In this document: piece by piece, positions 52,076-62,190 of the stretch | Layout of the letters: every line of letters starts with the position of its first letter | How positions within the stretch are numbered: the stretch's first letter is position 1 | Source: Quatrionicoccus australiensis | GTDB lineage: Bacteria; Pseudomonadota; Gammaproteobacteria; Burkholderiales; Rhodocyclaceae | NCBI RefSeq assembly: GCF_020510425.1 | Contig: NZ_JAHBAH010000001.1 | Span: 1,586,001-1,650,000 of the forward strand | Reading direction: 5' to 3' | DNA: 64,000 nucleotides | Position numbers and translations under genes: made by a program | The notes under the pieces: model-generated | Databases searched by the model: none | Told to the model about the DNA's origin: nothing | The model's input: the letters and a program-made list of their open reading frames with translations, nothing else

Positions 52076-53083
52076 TTATTTCTTGCCGGCGCGGAAGGCT
52101 TTCAGATGGCCGACCACTTCGTCAAAGGTTGCGGCCGGCACCAGCTTGCCGCGAATCTGCGGGTACAGCTTGTCGGCCAGGTCGTTCCATTCCTGCATTT
52201 GTCGCGCATTCGGCTGGTTGACCGCCAGGCCGCGCTTCTTCATCGCCTCGACCGCCTCATCAACTTCCTGGCGCGCCTTGCTGCGAATCTGGGCACCGGC
52301 CTTGGCGCCGGCTTCGCGCACCACGGCCTGCGCCTCCGGCGTCATCTCGTCCCAGGCCTTGCGGGTGATGACCAGCGCGCCGACGATGGGCGCCCAGTTG
52401 AGATCGAGCATGTTCGGCGCGCTGTTGTAGATCTGCGTCGCCAGCGCGAAATACGGCGTGGACGGCACGGCATCGATCATCCCGGTCTGGATGGAAGGCA
52501 GGATGTCGCCGGTTTCCAGCGGCACCGGCGTATAGCCGAGGCGCTTCATGATTTCCTGCTGCTCGACCTCGCCGCCCCAGGCAAAGAATTTCATCGCCTT
52601 GTAGTCGTCAGGCCGGAAAGCCGGCTTTTTCGAGAAGAAGCGCACCCAGCCGGCATCGCCCCAGGCGAGCACGACAAAGCCCTGGTCGAGGAATTTCTTT
52701 TCCATCGCCGGACGCATCTTCTCGCGCACGTAATCGACTTCTTCCCAGTTGCGGAACATCAGCGGCATGTTCTGCAAGGCGGCAATCGACGGCTCGATCT
52801 CGCGCAGGCCGACCACCGAGAGCAAGCCGCCCTGCAGCTGGCCGATGCGCATGCGACGCACCATGTCGGTCTCGCCGCCCTGGCTGCCGTCGGGATAGAC
52901 CAGATATTTGGCCGGACCGCCCTGCGCCGTGCGCCAGGCTTCGCCGAGTTCCATCAACTGGCGGTGATACAGCGAATTCTTCGGAGCGAGGGTGCCGATA
53001 CGCAATTGCTTGTCGGCGGCCAGGGCACTTAGCGCGAGCAGGCTGGCGAGCAGCAGGGCGGCCAGTTTTCCGGGGGTTTTCAT
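52076..53083 (-). CDS. dctP: TRAP transporter solute-binding protein
   Basis: 335 residues with a Sec signal and the DctP plan (QLRIGTLAPKNSLYHRQLMELGEAW; DAVPSTPYFALATQIYN). Substrate unknown. It works in the periplasm with the fused permease downstream. Confidence 0.85.
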   Translation of the reverse strand: MKTPGKLAALLLASLLALSALAADKQLRIGTLAPKNSLYHRQLMELGEAWRTAQGGPAKYLVYPDGSQGGETDMVRRMRIGQLQGGLLSVVGLREIEPSIAALQNMPLMFRNWEEVDYVREKMRPAMEKKFLDQGFVVLAWGDAGWVRFFSKKPAFRPDDYKAMKFFAWGGEVEQQEIMKRLGYTPVPLETGDILPSIQTGMIDAVPSTPYFALATQIYNSAPNMLDLNWAPIVGALVITRKAWDEMTPEAQAVVREAGAKAGAQIRSKARQEVDEAVEAMKKRGLAVNQPNARQMQEWNDLADKLYPQIRGKLVPAATFDEVVGHLKAFRAGKK

Positions 53084-53101
53084 TGTTTTCTCCGTCGCGT
53101 T

Positions 53102-54004
53102 TCAGAACAGGTCGTCGGTTTTTTCCAGCAGCCAGGCTGCGCGCCGGCGCATGACTTCGTTTTGCATGGTCAGCGGGCTGTCGGGCGCATCCTTGATAGT
53201 CAGGGCCTGGCGCAGCAATTGTTCGAACAGGGCTCGGTTGCCGGCCGGCAGGGCATGGCCCTCGGCTTTGGCAAGCAGCGCCCCGGCACTGCGTCCGGCC
53301 GACTGCGCAATCGCCTGATCGAATAAAACCAGGGCCCGCGCCGGACTGCCGCCCGGACGCGCCACTTCAAAGGTGGCAAGCAGACTGGTCAGCGAACCCT
53401 GCCCCCAAGCCGGATCGCTCGCCCAGGCCAGTTGGGCCAGACGGACGGCGAGCGGCAGATCGGCGACGACTTCGGGATCGTCCTTGCTCAGCGAAATCCA
53501 GCCGCCCCAGGACGCCGCCGCCCAGTAGGCAAGGCCAACCTCTTCCGGCTTCAGGCGCGGCCAGTCCTCCGCTTGCGGGCTGGCCAATGAACGAACAAAA
53601 CCGGAATGTGCCAATTCCAGCGCGTTGACCGCATGGCGCTGCGCCCGCTGGTAGAGGCGGGCTGCCCGCTGGCGCAGGCGCTCGGCACCCTTGCTGTCGA
53701 CCGACTCCAGGCGATCTGCCTCGCAGGCGACAAAGGCGTAGGCGTACTGGGTGAAGCCGCCCGCCACCGACTCGGCCAGCGCCAGGTGGCCGGGCTGCTG
53801 TTGCAGTACCGATTCGGACAATTTCAGATAGAAAGGCGCCGCATCGCGCGCCAGCTCGAGATCGTTTTCGCTAGCCCGCCCCTGCCCGGCCAGCGCATCG
53901 GCCACATTGCCGACCACCAGTTGGCGCGGCGTACAGCCTGCCAGCAGCAGCGATGCCAAGACCGCCAGCAGCAAGCCAGCCAGCCGGCGCGCTGGCGCAA
54001 TCAT
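53102..54004 (-). CDS. TRAP-associated TPR lipoprotein TatT-like
   Basis: 300 residues with lipobox (LLLAGCTPR) and repeating helices; the family accompanies TRAP binding proteins, presenting them or their ligand. The start at 54004 is preceded by the same operon promoter region. Confidence 0.75.
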   Translation of the reverse strand: MIAPARRLAGLLLAVLASLLLAGCTPRQLVVGNVADALAGQGRASENDLELARDAAPFYLKLSESVLQQQPGHLALAESVAGGFTQYAYAFVACEADRLESVDSKGAERLRQRAARLYQRAQRHAVNALELAHSGFVRSLASPQAEDWPRLKPEEVGLAYWAAASWGGWISLSKDDPEVVADLPLAVRLAQLAWASDPAWGQGSLTSLLATFEVARPGGSPARALVLFDQAIAQSAGRSAGALLAKAEGHALPAGNRALFEQLLRQALTIKDAPDSPLTMQNEVMRRRAAWLLEKTDDLF

Positions 54005-54181
54005 GGGAATTCGAGGGTAACAGGCCATAGGCGCAGCACCTTAGCCGCCGCTTGTTACAACGGGATGACGCACGCCCTCCGGGGATGCCGAGGAAACGCC
54101 GGATTCCCTTGTCATGCCGGCAAAAACAGCGAACCAAGCTTTTCTGGCCAACGGGCGCTTTCTGATTAAAATGACTGTCAT

Positions 54182-55375
54182 GTGTCTCAGCGCACACAGC
54201 GCTGGCCCGCCATCTGGAGACTTGTCATCCTGAGTCAAACACCCCGCATCGAAGCGGCCCTGTTCCGCCACCTGCTCGATAACGCAGCAATCCCGCTGAT
54301 TGGCAGCGGCGTCGGCAGCCTGCTGGTAGCCTGGGCCCAGTACGGCATCATCGCGGGCCAGCTTGAACTGGCCTGGCTGGCGGCCGTCTATCTGACCATC
54401 GGTCTGCGCTTGCTGATCGTCCGGCATTACCGGGCGCGCCAGACCACGGGAGAAGCGAGCCCGAGCGAGGCGATGCGCTTTGCGCTGACCGTTGGCCTTT
54501 CCGGCGTTGCCTGGGGGCTGGCCGGCCTGTTCCTGATCGACACTTCGCCAATCGGCACGGTCGTCACGATCACCGCCATCCTGGCGATGGTGATGGGTGC
54601 CGCCCTGACCCTGAGCGCCTTCCTTCCCGCTTTCTTTGCCTTTACCGTGCCGGCGATACTACCGATGATCCTCGTTCTGGCCACCCGCGGCGGCACGGGC
54701 GACATGACACTGGCGCTCTACAGCGCGATCTTTCTGCTGCTGATCATCGGCAATGCCAGGCGTTTCAACAACACCCTGCGGCAAACCTGGCAGCTCAGTT
54801 TCGACAAGGAAGACCTGCTCGCTGCCCTGACCAAGGCGCACGACCTGCAATCAACGCTGGCCCAGACCGACGGTCTGACCGGCATCGCCAATCGGCGCCG
54901 CTTCGATGCCGCCCTGCAGCAGGAAATCTCGCGCCACCAACGCTCGGGCGGGCAACTGGCACTGCTCATTCTCGACGTCGACCACTTCAAGAATTACAAC
55001 GACACCTACGGGCACTTGGCCGGCGATGCCTGCCTGCAACGCATCGCCGAGGTGCTTGGCAAGCACCTGCACCGCGGCACCGACCTCGCGGCGCGCTACG
55101 GCGGCGAGGAGTTCGCCGGCATCCTGCCGGCCACCGAACTGGCCGGCGCCCTCTGGCTTGCCGAACAGATCCGTACCGATGTCGAGAAGCTCGACATCGA
55201 GCATGCCGCCTCGGCCAATGCTGGCCACATCACCGTCAGCATCGGCGTTGCCAGCCTGCCCGGCCGCCAACTCGGCTCACCAAGCGAACTAATCGATCTC
55301 GCCGACCAGGCGCTGTACACCGCCAAGCTGGATGGCCGCAACCGGGTGCTCAGCGCGCCGGAAAAACTGGCCTAA
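54182..55375 (+). CDS. membrane diguanylate cyclase
   Basis: 397 residues from GTG 54182. Six hydrophobic spans fill about residues 25-190, then a GGDEF domain: LTGIANRRRFDAAL, LILDVDHFKNYNDTYGH and the active-site loop RYGGEEFAGILP. It should make cyclic di-GMP. No inhibitory RxxD is obvious directly before the loop. The start codon is uncertain. Confidence 0.85.
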   Translation: MSQRTQRWPAIWRLVILSQTPRIEAALFRHLLDNAAIPLIGSGVGSLLVAWAQYGIIAGQLELAWLAAVYLTIGLRLLIVRHYRARQTTGEASPSEAMRFALTVGLSGVAWGLAGLFLIDTSPIGTVVTITAILAMVMGAALTLSAFLPAFFAFTVPAILPMILVLATRGGTGDMTLALYSAIFLLLIIGNARRFNNTLRQTWQLSFDKEDLLAALTKAHDLQSTLAQTDGLTGIANRRRFDAALQQEISRHQRSGGQLALLILDVDHFKNYNDTYGHLAGDACLQRIAEVLGKHLHRGTDLAARYGGEEFAGILPATELAGALWLAEQIRTDVEKLDIEHAASANAGHITVSIGVASLPGRQLGSPSELIDLADQALYTAKLDGRNRVLSAPEKLA

Positions 55376-55794
55376 GCCGCCAGCATCCGGCGCAAACCGC
55401 GCATCAGGGTGCCGATCGCCGGCAGCTTCATGTACAGCTCCTCGGCCGTATCCCAGTAGTCGCGGTGATAACAGACCTTGCCGGCGGCGTCGAACTTGAG
55501 ATGCGACACGCCGCGCATGAGCTGAGTTTCGCCCTTGCCCCAGCGCTTCACCCGGAAGCAGAACTCCCAGACCAGCATGGCGCCGTTCGCATCGACGACT
55601 TTCTCGGTAACGCTGAAACGCGGTTCGTCGACCTGCCCGAACATGTGCGTGAAGATGTGCTGGATCGCTGCAATGCCGCGCACTTCGTTGAATGGGTCCT
55701 TGAACCAGGCATCGTCACTGTAGAACTCGGGAAAGCGCGCCACACTCGTCGGCGAAAAATCGTTGTAGAACTGAATCAGTGCATCGAGTTGCAT
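55372..55794 (-). CDS. NTF2-like (SnoaL) protein
   Basis: 140 residues with the cone-shaped NTF2 pattern (LIQFYNDFSPTSVARFPEFYSDDAWFKDPFNEVRG). Binds a small hydrophobic ligand or acts as an isomerase in relatives. First gene from the left of a leftward lipid/stress cluster (last in transcription). Confidence 0.75.
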   Translation of the reverse strand: MQLDALIQFYNDFSPTSVARFPEFYSDDAWFKDPFNEVRGIAAIQHIFTHMFGQVDEPRFSVTEKVVDANGAMLVWEFCFRVKRWGKGETQLMRGVSHLKFDAAGKVCYHRDYWDTAEELYMKLPAIGTLMRGLRRMLAA

Positions 55795-55795
55795 C

Positions 55796-56551
55796 TCAGC
55801 CTCCGGTCAGGCGGCGAATCAACGGGAAATACCAGGCATAGGGCAGGCTGGCGAAAAATTTCATCAGGCGGGTAAAACGCTTCGGATAGTGGATTTCGAA
55901 ATTGCCCGTTTTGAAACCGTCGACCGTGGCGCACGCTGCCTGTTCCGGCGTTTGCAGGGCCGGCATGCTGAAATCGTTTTGGGCGGTAAGCGGCGTCGCG
56001 ACGAAGCCGGGATTGATCAGCCAGACGCCGATGCCCTTGGGCAGCAAATCGAGATGCAGCACTTCGGCAAAATGAATGAGCGCTGCCTTGCCCGGCCCGT
56101 AGCAGAGCGCCTTGGGCAGGCCGCGATAACCGGCGACGCTGGCCACGAAGGCAATGCCGCCACCCGGCTGGAGATCGGCCAGAACGGTCGCCGCCAGACG
56201 CATGGCACCGCTGAAATTGACCTCGACGACACGCTCGGCGACGGCCAGATCAAAGCTGTCGACACGCATCGGCACGTAATCGCCGGCCAGGTAGACGACC
56301 AGATCGACACCGCCCCAGGCGGCAATCAACGCCTGACGAGCCGCCAGCAGACTGGCCGCATCGGTTGCATCGCAGGGCAGCAGCAAGGCATCGCTCAGGC
56401 CAAGGGCCTGCAACTTTTCCCGACCTCGTGCCGAGAGCGCCAGGCGTGCTCCACGCCCGGCCAGTTCGCGGGCGACGGCCGCGCCGATGCCGCTCGAAGC
56501 GCCGACCAGCCAGACGCGCTTGCCGCGCCAATCAGTGATTTTCGGGTTCAT
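55796..56551 (-). CDS. short-chain dehydrogenase/reductase
   Basis: 251 residues with GASSGIGAAVARELAGRGARLALSARG and active-site YGPGKAAL (Tyr-x3-Lys). Probably reduces a lipid-like ketone. It overlaps the DUF3833 gene by 4 nt. Confidence 0.85.
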   Translation of the reverse strand: MNPKITDWRGKRVWLVGASSGIGAAVARELAGRGARLALSARGREKLQALGLSDALLLPCDATDAASLLAARQALIAAWGGVDLVVYLAGDYVPMRVDSFDLAVAERVVEVNFSGAMRLAATVLADLQPGGGIAFVASVAGYRGLPKALCYGPGKAALIHFAEVLHLDLLPKGIGVWLINPGFVATPLTAQNDFSMPALQTPEQAACATVDGFKTGNFEIHYPKRFTRLMKFFASLPYAWYFPLIRRLTGG

Positions 56552-57069
56552 CGCTTGACGAAGGTCAGCGTGACCTCGCCCAGGTTGAAGCCCCATTTCG
56601 ACATGTAAGAGCGGTTCAGCATGACCTTGTCGTCCATCAGGAACATCCAGTCGTCGAAATCGACGTTATAGACCTTGCCATCGACCGGCAGCGCCAGCAC
56701 GTAGCGCCAGCGCAGCGCATTGCCGGCAACTTCGCCGATTGCTTCGCCGACGACATCGTCGGCCGTGCCGCGGAAAGTCCCGTCGGCCTGTTTCACCAAA
56801 GTCCAGATGCGGCGCGAGGTCGTGCCGTCCGACCATTTGAACTGCTCGTCGAGGACGCCTGTATCGCCGCTCCACTTGGCGTCGATGACGACCTGGAAGC
56901 GTTTCTTGACCTCGCCCGAGCGCCCCTGGAACATACCCCAGGCGTCGAGCGTACCGTTCAGGTAGGTCTTCAGGTCGAGGGCCGGCTGTTCGGCGCGGTA
57001 TTGTTCGACACCGGTCGAGGCACAGGCACTCAGGCCAAGGGAAAGGGCAACGGTAGCGAGCAGTTTCAT
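56548..57069 (-). CDS. DUF3833 lipoprotein
   Basis: 173 residues with lipobox (LSACAST) and blocks YLNGTLDAWGMFQGRSGEVKKRF and DDWMFLMDDKVMLNRSYMSKWGF. Function unknown; it recurs beside cfa-type genes. Overlaps the MFS gene by 4 nt. Confidence 0.8.
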   Translation of the reverse strand: MKLLATVALSLGLSACASTGVEQYRAEQPALDLKTYLNGTLDAWGMFQGRSGEVKKRFQVVIDAKWSGDTGVLDEQFKWSDGTTSRRIWTLVKQADGTFRGTADDVVGEAIGEVAGNALRWRYVLALPVDGKVYNVDFDDWMFLMDDKVMLNRSYMSKWGFNLGEVTLTFVKR

Positions 57070-58289
57070 GGTTGCAACTCCAAAGAGGAACGCCAGCGCC
57101 AGAGCAGCCCGCCGGCCAGCAACTTGCAGGCAAGCGGCAACAGGGCGTAGGCGAAAACGAGGGCCGCCAGGCCGGTGCCGCCACCCGGCACATAGCCGAG
57201 GGCACCGATCAGCGGCAGGGAAAGCCCGGCAGCGAGCGCCAGGTTGAGTTTGGCGACCAGATTCCACACCCCGAAGCAGGCGCCGGCCTGCCCCTGACGT
57301 TCGCCGAGGTCGGCGGCAATCGCCACCGGCAAGGCAAGATCGGCGCCGAGCGCCAGTCCGGAGGCCAGGCAGATCGCCGCGAAAGCCCACAGATCGCCGG
57401 GACCGAGCAGGCTGGCGCCGGCGAAGGCGGCAATCGACAGGACGATCGCCAGTAACCAGGCGACGACCCGGCCATGCCGCGCGGCCAGCCGCACCCAGAG
57501 CGGCAAGGAAGCCGCCCCGGCGATGAAATACAGGGCGAGCAGCGGGCCGCTGGCCGCTTCTTCTTGCAGCACATCGGCGACGAAGAAAAGGAAGAGCGTG
57601 GCCGGCAGCGCGGCGGCGATGCCGTTGGCGACAAAGACCAGCAACAAGCGGCGAAAAGCCTGGTCGGCAAAGACCCGGCGCAAGCTGGCGAGCAATGGCG
57701 CATGAGAAACCGGCGCCGCCGGCCCGGCCGGCACGCCGTAGAAACTGACCGCCGCTGCCAGCAGCAGAAGCGGCGGCAGCAGCCAGCTCAGGCGGACGAT
57801 ACCGTCGTTCATGCCGGCCGCCAGCACGGACGGCAAGGCGGCGGCAAGCACTACGCCGAGCAGCCCGAAGCCCTCGCGCGCTGCGGTCAAGCGCGTGCGC
57901 AGGCCGGAATCGCTGCCGATATCGGCGCCCCAGGCCTGATAAGCAACCGTCGCCGCCGAAAAACCGAAATAGGTCAGGGCCAGCGAGCCGAGCAGCCACA
58001 CACCAGCCCCCTGCCGCGGCGGATTGAGCAAGGCGACGAAGCCCAGTCCGAAGGGCAGCAAGGCCAGTGCCAGCATGCGCCGGCGCGGCACCCTGTCCGC
58101 CAGCCAGCCCAGCCAAGGATCGATCCCGGCATCGAGCAGGCGTGCCCCGAGCAGGATCAGACCGAGCAGCGCCAACGGCATCCCCGTCACCTCGGCATAA
58201 AAGCGCGGCACATGCACGTAGATCGGCAAGGCCGCGAAGGCTAGCGGCAGACCGAGCGCGCCATAGGCGAGGATGCGAGCCGTGTTCAT
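57066..58289 (-). CDS. MFS transporter
   Basis: 407 residues, 12 spans, with the loop LGWLADRVPRRRML near residue 60. Overlaps neighbours by 4 nt. The substrate is unknown; in similar clusters it accompanies modified fatty-acid synthesis. Start 58289; a start at 58313 is possible. Confidence 0.75.
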   Translation of the reverse strand: MNTARILAYGALGLPLAFAALPIYVHVPRFYAEVTGMPLALLGLILLGARLLDAGIDPWLGWLADRVPRRRMLALALLPFGLGFVALLNPPRQGAGVWLLGSLALTYFGFSAATVAYQAWGADIGSDSGLRTRLTAAREGFGLLGVVLAAALPSVLAAGMNDGIVRLSWLLPPLLLLAAAVSFYGVPAGPAAPVSHAPLLASLRRVFADQAFRRLLLVFVANGIAAALPATLFLFFVADVLQEEAASGPLLALYFIAGAASLPLWVRLAARHGRVVAWLLAIVLSIAAFAGASLLGPGDLWAFAAICLASGLALGADLALPVAIAADLGERQGQAGACFGVWNLVAKLNLALAAGLSLPLIGALGYVPGGGTGLAALVFAYALLPLACKLLAGGLLWRWRSSLELQP

Positions 58290-58319
58290 CGGCGCCCAAC
58301 CCGGTGTTGGCATGCGAAC

Positions 58320-58904
58320 TCAGCCACGACCATCACTCCGCTGCAGCAAGGCCGCCCGCAGATCCGGCGCGCTGGTCCGCGCATCGAGCCAGATGGCGAA
58401 AAAGGCGCGCGCGAAGGCCGCTTCCTCGATGCGACCGAGCAGACGTCCGTTGAAGTGGAAAATCGCGCTACCCGCCCGGTATTCGCCGATGATCGCATCG
58501 CCCGACCGGACATCCGGAAACAGCCCGGCCATCAGCCCGCCCCAGCGCGCCAGGGTGGCTTCGTCAGCCAGGCCGAGCTGGCGGATTTCCTTGACGCTGG
58601 CTTCGGCAATCGCCGCGCCGGCGATATTGCGCTTGTAGGTCAGTTGCAGCGCCAGCGGCGGGCGCAGCGGATCTTCACCGGCCCACAGGCTCGCCGCATA
58701 AACCAGGAAGCCAAAGCGCCGGAATTCGCCGCTGCCCCAGCGCTGCAGGCCGGCAGTCGGATCCGTCGTTGCCCAAGCGGCAAACGGCGCCCCGGCCAGG
58801 CCGAGCAGCAATGCGCGGCGGCGCGCCGAGGCCGGCCGGTTTTGGCCGTTGCCGGCCGGTTGACCGTCCGCCAGCGGCGCACCGGGCGCGACCAACCTAA
58901 GCAT
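58320..58904 (-). CDS. chalcone-isomerase-like protein
   Basis: 194 residues with a signal-like N terminus containing ARRRALLLGLAGAPFAAWA, then GSGEFRRFGFLVYAASLWAGE and SIFHFNGRLLGRIE, the bacterial CHI-like pattern. Fatty-acid binding is likely in this group; true chalcone isomerase activity is not expected. Overlaps the cfa stop codon by 8 nt. Confidence 0.75.
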   Translation of the reverse strand: MLRLVAPGAPLADGQPAGNGQNRPASARRRALLLGLAGAPFAAWATTDPTAGLQRWGSGEFRRFGFLVYAASLWAGEDPLRPPLALQLTYKRNIAGAAIAEASVKEIRQLGLADEATLARWGGLMAGLFPDVRSGDAIIGEYRAGSAIFHFNGRLLGRIEEAAFARAFFAIWLDARTSAPDLRAALLQRSDGRG

Positions 58905-60093
58905 GCGCGAGCTCAAACTGGACGACATCGACATTCCCGGCCAGGAAACCGGCCTCGCAGTAACAGAGATACATGCGCCAGAGACGGCGGAAATTGTCAT
59001 CGAAGCCGAACTTCTCGATTTCCGGCCACTTCGCCTCGAAAGCCAGTCGCCATTCGGCCAGGGTGCGCGCGTAGTCGAGGCCAAAGGCGTATTCGCCCTG
59101 CACACGCAAGCCCTGCTTCGCCGCTGCGGCGCGGAAGGCCTGACGCGAAGGCAGCATGCCGCCGGGAAAGACGTATTGCTGGATGAAATCGGTGCCGCGC
59201 CGGTAGCTGGCGAACAGGTCGTCGCGGATGATGATGCTCTGGATCATCGCCTTGCCGCCCGGCTTCAGCGCGCCGGCCACGGTCTTGAAATAGCCCGGCC
59301 AGAAGCGCTCACCAACCGCCTCGAACATCTCGATGGACACCACGTGGTCGAACTGTTCGCGGTTGTCGCGATAGTCCTGCAGGCGCAGATCGGCCTGCGG
59401 CACACGCTGTTGCGCCCAGGCCAGTTGCGCCGGCGACAGCGTCAGGCCGGTCACCTGCAATCCGGAGTCAACCGCCAGCTCGGCGAAACCGCCCCAGCCA
59501 CAACCGATTTCGAGCACTTTCTGCCCGGCCCCGGCCTGCAGATGATTGAGGATGCGTTGGTACTTGGCGTGCTGCGCCGTTTCCAGCGAGCCGTCATCGA
59601 CCTCGCGGTAGATTGCCGCCGAATAGCTCATGCTCGGGTCGAGCCAGAGCTGGTAGAAGTCATTGCCCAGGTCGTAGTGGGCCATGATGTTGCGCTTGCT
59701 ACCGGCCTTGCTGTTGCGGTTCAGCCAGTGCCGGACACGGGCCGCGAGCAGGTTGCGCCACGAGCCATAGACCGCCTTTTGCAGCACCGCGCGGTTCTTC
59801 GCGAGCAGCGCCAGCAGGCCGGTGACATCGGGCGAATCCCAGTAGCCGTCGAGATAGGCTTCGGCCAGGCCGATGTCGCCGCGCGCCAGCACCATGGCGA
59901 AAGTCGTCTCGTCATGCACCTGCATCGTGATGCCGTGCTCGCCGTCGCCGAACAGGGCGCAGGAACCGTCGGGCAGGCGGATTTCGAGCAGGCCACCGGT
60001 CAACTTCTCGAGCAGCTGAAAAACCAGGCGGGTATCGCGGTTGGCGTGGGTTTGGGTATGGGTGCTGCCGGACAGGGTCAGGGTATTGTTCAT
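58897..60093 (-). CDS. cfa: cyclopropane-fatty-acid synthase family protein
   Basis: 398 residues with VLEIGCGWGGFAELAV and the C-terminal DYARTLAEWRLAFEAKWPEI block. Cfa-type enzymes transfer a methyl or methylene to unsaturated phospholipid chains. In neighbouring clusters of this type relatives take part in furan fatty-acid synthesis, so the exact product is open. Confidence 0.85.
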   Translation of the reverse strand: MNNTLTLSGSTHTQTHANRDTRLVFQLLEKLTGGLLEIRLPDGSCALFGDGEHGITMQVHDETTFAMVLARGDIGLAEAYLDGYWDSPDVTGLLALLAKNRAVLQKAVYGSWRNLLAARVRHWLNRNSKAGSKRNIMAHYDLGNDFYQLWLDPSMSYSAAIYREVDDGSLETAQHAKYQRILNHLQAGAGQKVLEIGCGWGGFAELAVDSGLQVTGLTLSPAQLAWAQQRVPQADLRLQDYRDNREQFDHVVSIEMFEAVGERFWPGYFKTVAGALKPGGKAMIQSIIIRDDLFASYRRGTDFIQQYVFPGGMLPSRQAFRAAAAKQGLRVQGEYAFGLDYARTLAEWRLAFEAKWPEIEKFGFDDNFRRLWRMYLCYCEAGFLAGNVDVVQFELAHA

Positions 60094-60851
60094 TTGCTTG
60101 ATTCCGGGAGAGGTTGGGAAACACGGGCGCCGCGAAACGGCACCCCTTTCGCCCAGAGCTTCAGGGCTTGCCAGTGGATGCGGAAAATCACGCCGGCCGT
60201 GAGGAAAGGCATGCGCAGGAAGGCGCCGAGCAGGCTGCCCGCGGTCCACGCCCGCGCCTTGCCGGAAATCGAGGTCAGTAGCAGTTCGCCCTCGGCATCG
60301 TCGTAGTCGATGCGGGCCAGCGGCACCGGCCGCTCAAGGTGGAAACGGAAGCGATAGCCGCCCTCGATCTCGTTGAAGGGCGAGACGTGGAAACACTTGG
60401 CAGCGCGCATTTCGGCACCATCGACCAGCGGCTCGCCGGCGGCATGCAGCAGGTAGTTGTGGCGCCCGCCGAAGGTGTTATTGACCTCGGCCAGTACGGC
60501 GACTAATGCCCCGCTACGATCATGGCAATACCAAAAGCTGACCGGGTTGAAGACCATGCCGCAGACACGCGGGAAGGTCTGCAGCATGATCTCGCCATCG
60601 GCCGGCAGGCCGTTGTCGCGCAGCAGATTCTCGATCCAGGGCAAGAGCGGGCTGCCGTCGCGGGCGCCGTGATCGCACTGGCGGAAACTCAGCACATTCC
60701 AGCGGTCGACCGAGAATATGCCGCAATTTCCGGCGGCCAGATTGCGCAGCGGCAGGGCCACGTAGAAAACCGGGTAAACGAAGGCGTTGACCGCCGGGCG
60801 CAAGCGCCGGTGCATGACATGGCCGAGGAAGAGTTGCGGCGCGAAGTTCAT
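60090..60851 (-). CDS. DUF1365 protein
   Basis: 253 residues with the family blocks FLGHVMHRRLRPAVNAFVYPVFY and FNPVSFWYCHDRSG and KCFHVSPFNEIEGGYRF. Function unknown; nearly always beside cfa and an FAD amine-oxidase-like gene, as here. Overlaps cfa by 4 nt. Confidence 0.85.
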   Translation of the reverse strand: MNFAPQLFLGHVMHRRLRPAVNAFVYPVFYVALPLRNLAAGNCGIFSVDRWNVLSFRQCDHGARDGSPLLPWIENLLRDNGLPADGEIMLQTFPRVCGMVFNPVSFWYCHDRSGALVAVLAEVNNTFGGRHNYLLHAAGEPLVDGAEMRAAKCFHVSPFNEIEGGYRFRFHLERPVPLARIDYDDAEGELLLTSISGKARAWTAGSLLGAFLRMPFLTAGVIFRIHWQALKLWAKGVPFRGARVSQPLPESSK

Positions 60852-60858
60852 CACGGCT

Positions 60859-62166
60859 TCATGCGCTTTCGGTTTCGCGCAGCAGTTCGGCAACATCGTC
60901 CTGCCATGGCGCCTTGACGCCCAGGCCGTTGACCACGCGCAAGGCCGACTTCAGGCCGTCCTCGTGAAAACCGTAACTGCCCCAGGCACCGGCCAGCCAG
61001 ATACCGTTCTCGCCCTGCACTTCGGCCAGCTTCTGCTGCGCCGCAATGGCCGGGCCGTCGAAGATCGGATGCGCGTAGTCGAACTCGGCCAGGACCTTGG
61101 CCGGGTCCGGCTCGCGCGCCGGGTTCAGGGTGACGACGACCGGCGCCTTGAAAGGCAAGGGCTGCAACTTGTTGATCAGGTAGGAAACACCGACCGGCTG
61201 CTCACCCGGATCGCCCTGCCCGGCAAAGTAGTTCCAGGCCGACCACAACTTTTCATCGCGCGGCAGCAGGGCCGGATCGGTATGCAGCACGGCGCGGTTG
61301 GGCTGGTAGCGGATGGCGGAGAGCACGTCGCGTTGGCCGTCGCTCGCCGTGAAGCCAAGGATGGCCAGCGACTGGTCGCTGTGGCAGGCCATGACGACCT
61401 GGTCGAACAGTTCGCTGCCTTGCGCATGCGTCACACGCAGATGGTCGCCATCGCGCGTCACCGCGCTCACCGGGCAGGCCAGGCGGATGTCGGTGAGGCG
61501 CTCGGCGATCTTGCGCACGTATTCGCGTGAACCACCCAGTACCGTGCGCCACAGCGGGCGGTCAAAAACCTGCAACAGGCCGTGGTTCTGGCAGAAGCGG
61601 ATGAAGGTGGCGAGCGGCATGTCGCGCATCTGGCCGGTCGGGCAGGACCAGATCGCGGCGGCCATCGGCAGCAGGTACCAGTCGGCAAAGGCGTGCGAAT
61701 AGCAGCCGGCCCGCAGAAAATCCTGCAGACTGAGCGGCTGCTCCGGATGCGTCGCCAGCCAGTCCGTGCTCTCGCGGTTGAAGCGCAGGATGTCGGAAAG
61801 CATGGACCAGAAACTCGGGCGGAGCAGATTGCGCTTCTGGCGGAACACCGTGGCCAGGCTGCTGCCGGCCCATTCGAGATCGGGATTTTCGAGACTCACC
61901 GCGAAGGACATCTCGGTCTCGACGCTGGCCACGCCCAGTTGCTCGAACATCGCGATCAGGTTGGGATAGGTCTTCTCGTTGAAGACCAGGAAGCCGGTAT
62001 CGACCGGATGCGTTTTGCCCTCCAGCGTGACGTCGACCGTATTGCTGTGGCCGCCGAGATAACTGCCGGCTTCGAACAGGGTCACGTCATGCTGGCGGCT
62101 CAGCAGCCAGGCACTGGCCAGTCCCGAAATACCGGCGCCGACGACGGCGATGCGTTGTTTTTGCAT
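60859..62166 (-). CDS. FAD-dependent oxidoreductase, amine-oxidase-like
   Basis: 435 residues with the FAD-binding GAGISGLASAWLLSRQHDVTLFEAG at the N terminus and a C-terminal FAD block (GIWLAGAWGSYGFHEDG). Part of the cfa/DUF1365 unit; may act on modified lipids. Confidence 0.85.
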   Translation of the reverse strand: MQKQRIAVVGAGISGLASAWLLSRQHDVTLFEAGSYLGGHSNTVDVTLEGKTHPVDTGFLVFNEKTYPNLIAMFEQLGVASVETEMSFAVSLENPDLEWAGSSLATVFRQKRNLLRPSFWSMLSDILRFNRESTDWLATHPEQPLSLQDFLRAGCYSHAFADWYLLPMAAAIWSCPTGQMRDMPLATFIRFCQNHGLLQVFDRPLWRTVLGGSREYVRKIAERLTDIRLACPVSAVTRDGDHLRVTHAQGSELFDQVVMACHSDQSLAILGFTASDGQRDVLSAIRYQPNRAVLHTDPALLPRDEKLWSAWNYFAGQGDPGEQPVGVSYLINKLQPLPFKAPVVVTLNPAREPDPAKVLAEFDYAHPIFDGPAIAAQQKLAEVQGENGIWLAGAWGSYGFHEDGLKSALRVVNGLGVKAPWQDDVAELLRETESA

Positions 62167-62190
62167 GTCTAGTCTCCTCCGCCCAGCGGT

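Noticed and set aside
49482..53032. Long rightward frames in the TRAP region
   Set aside because: They mirror the leftward TRAP genes and have Arg/Gln/His-rich shadow composition.
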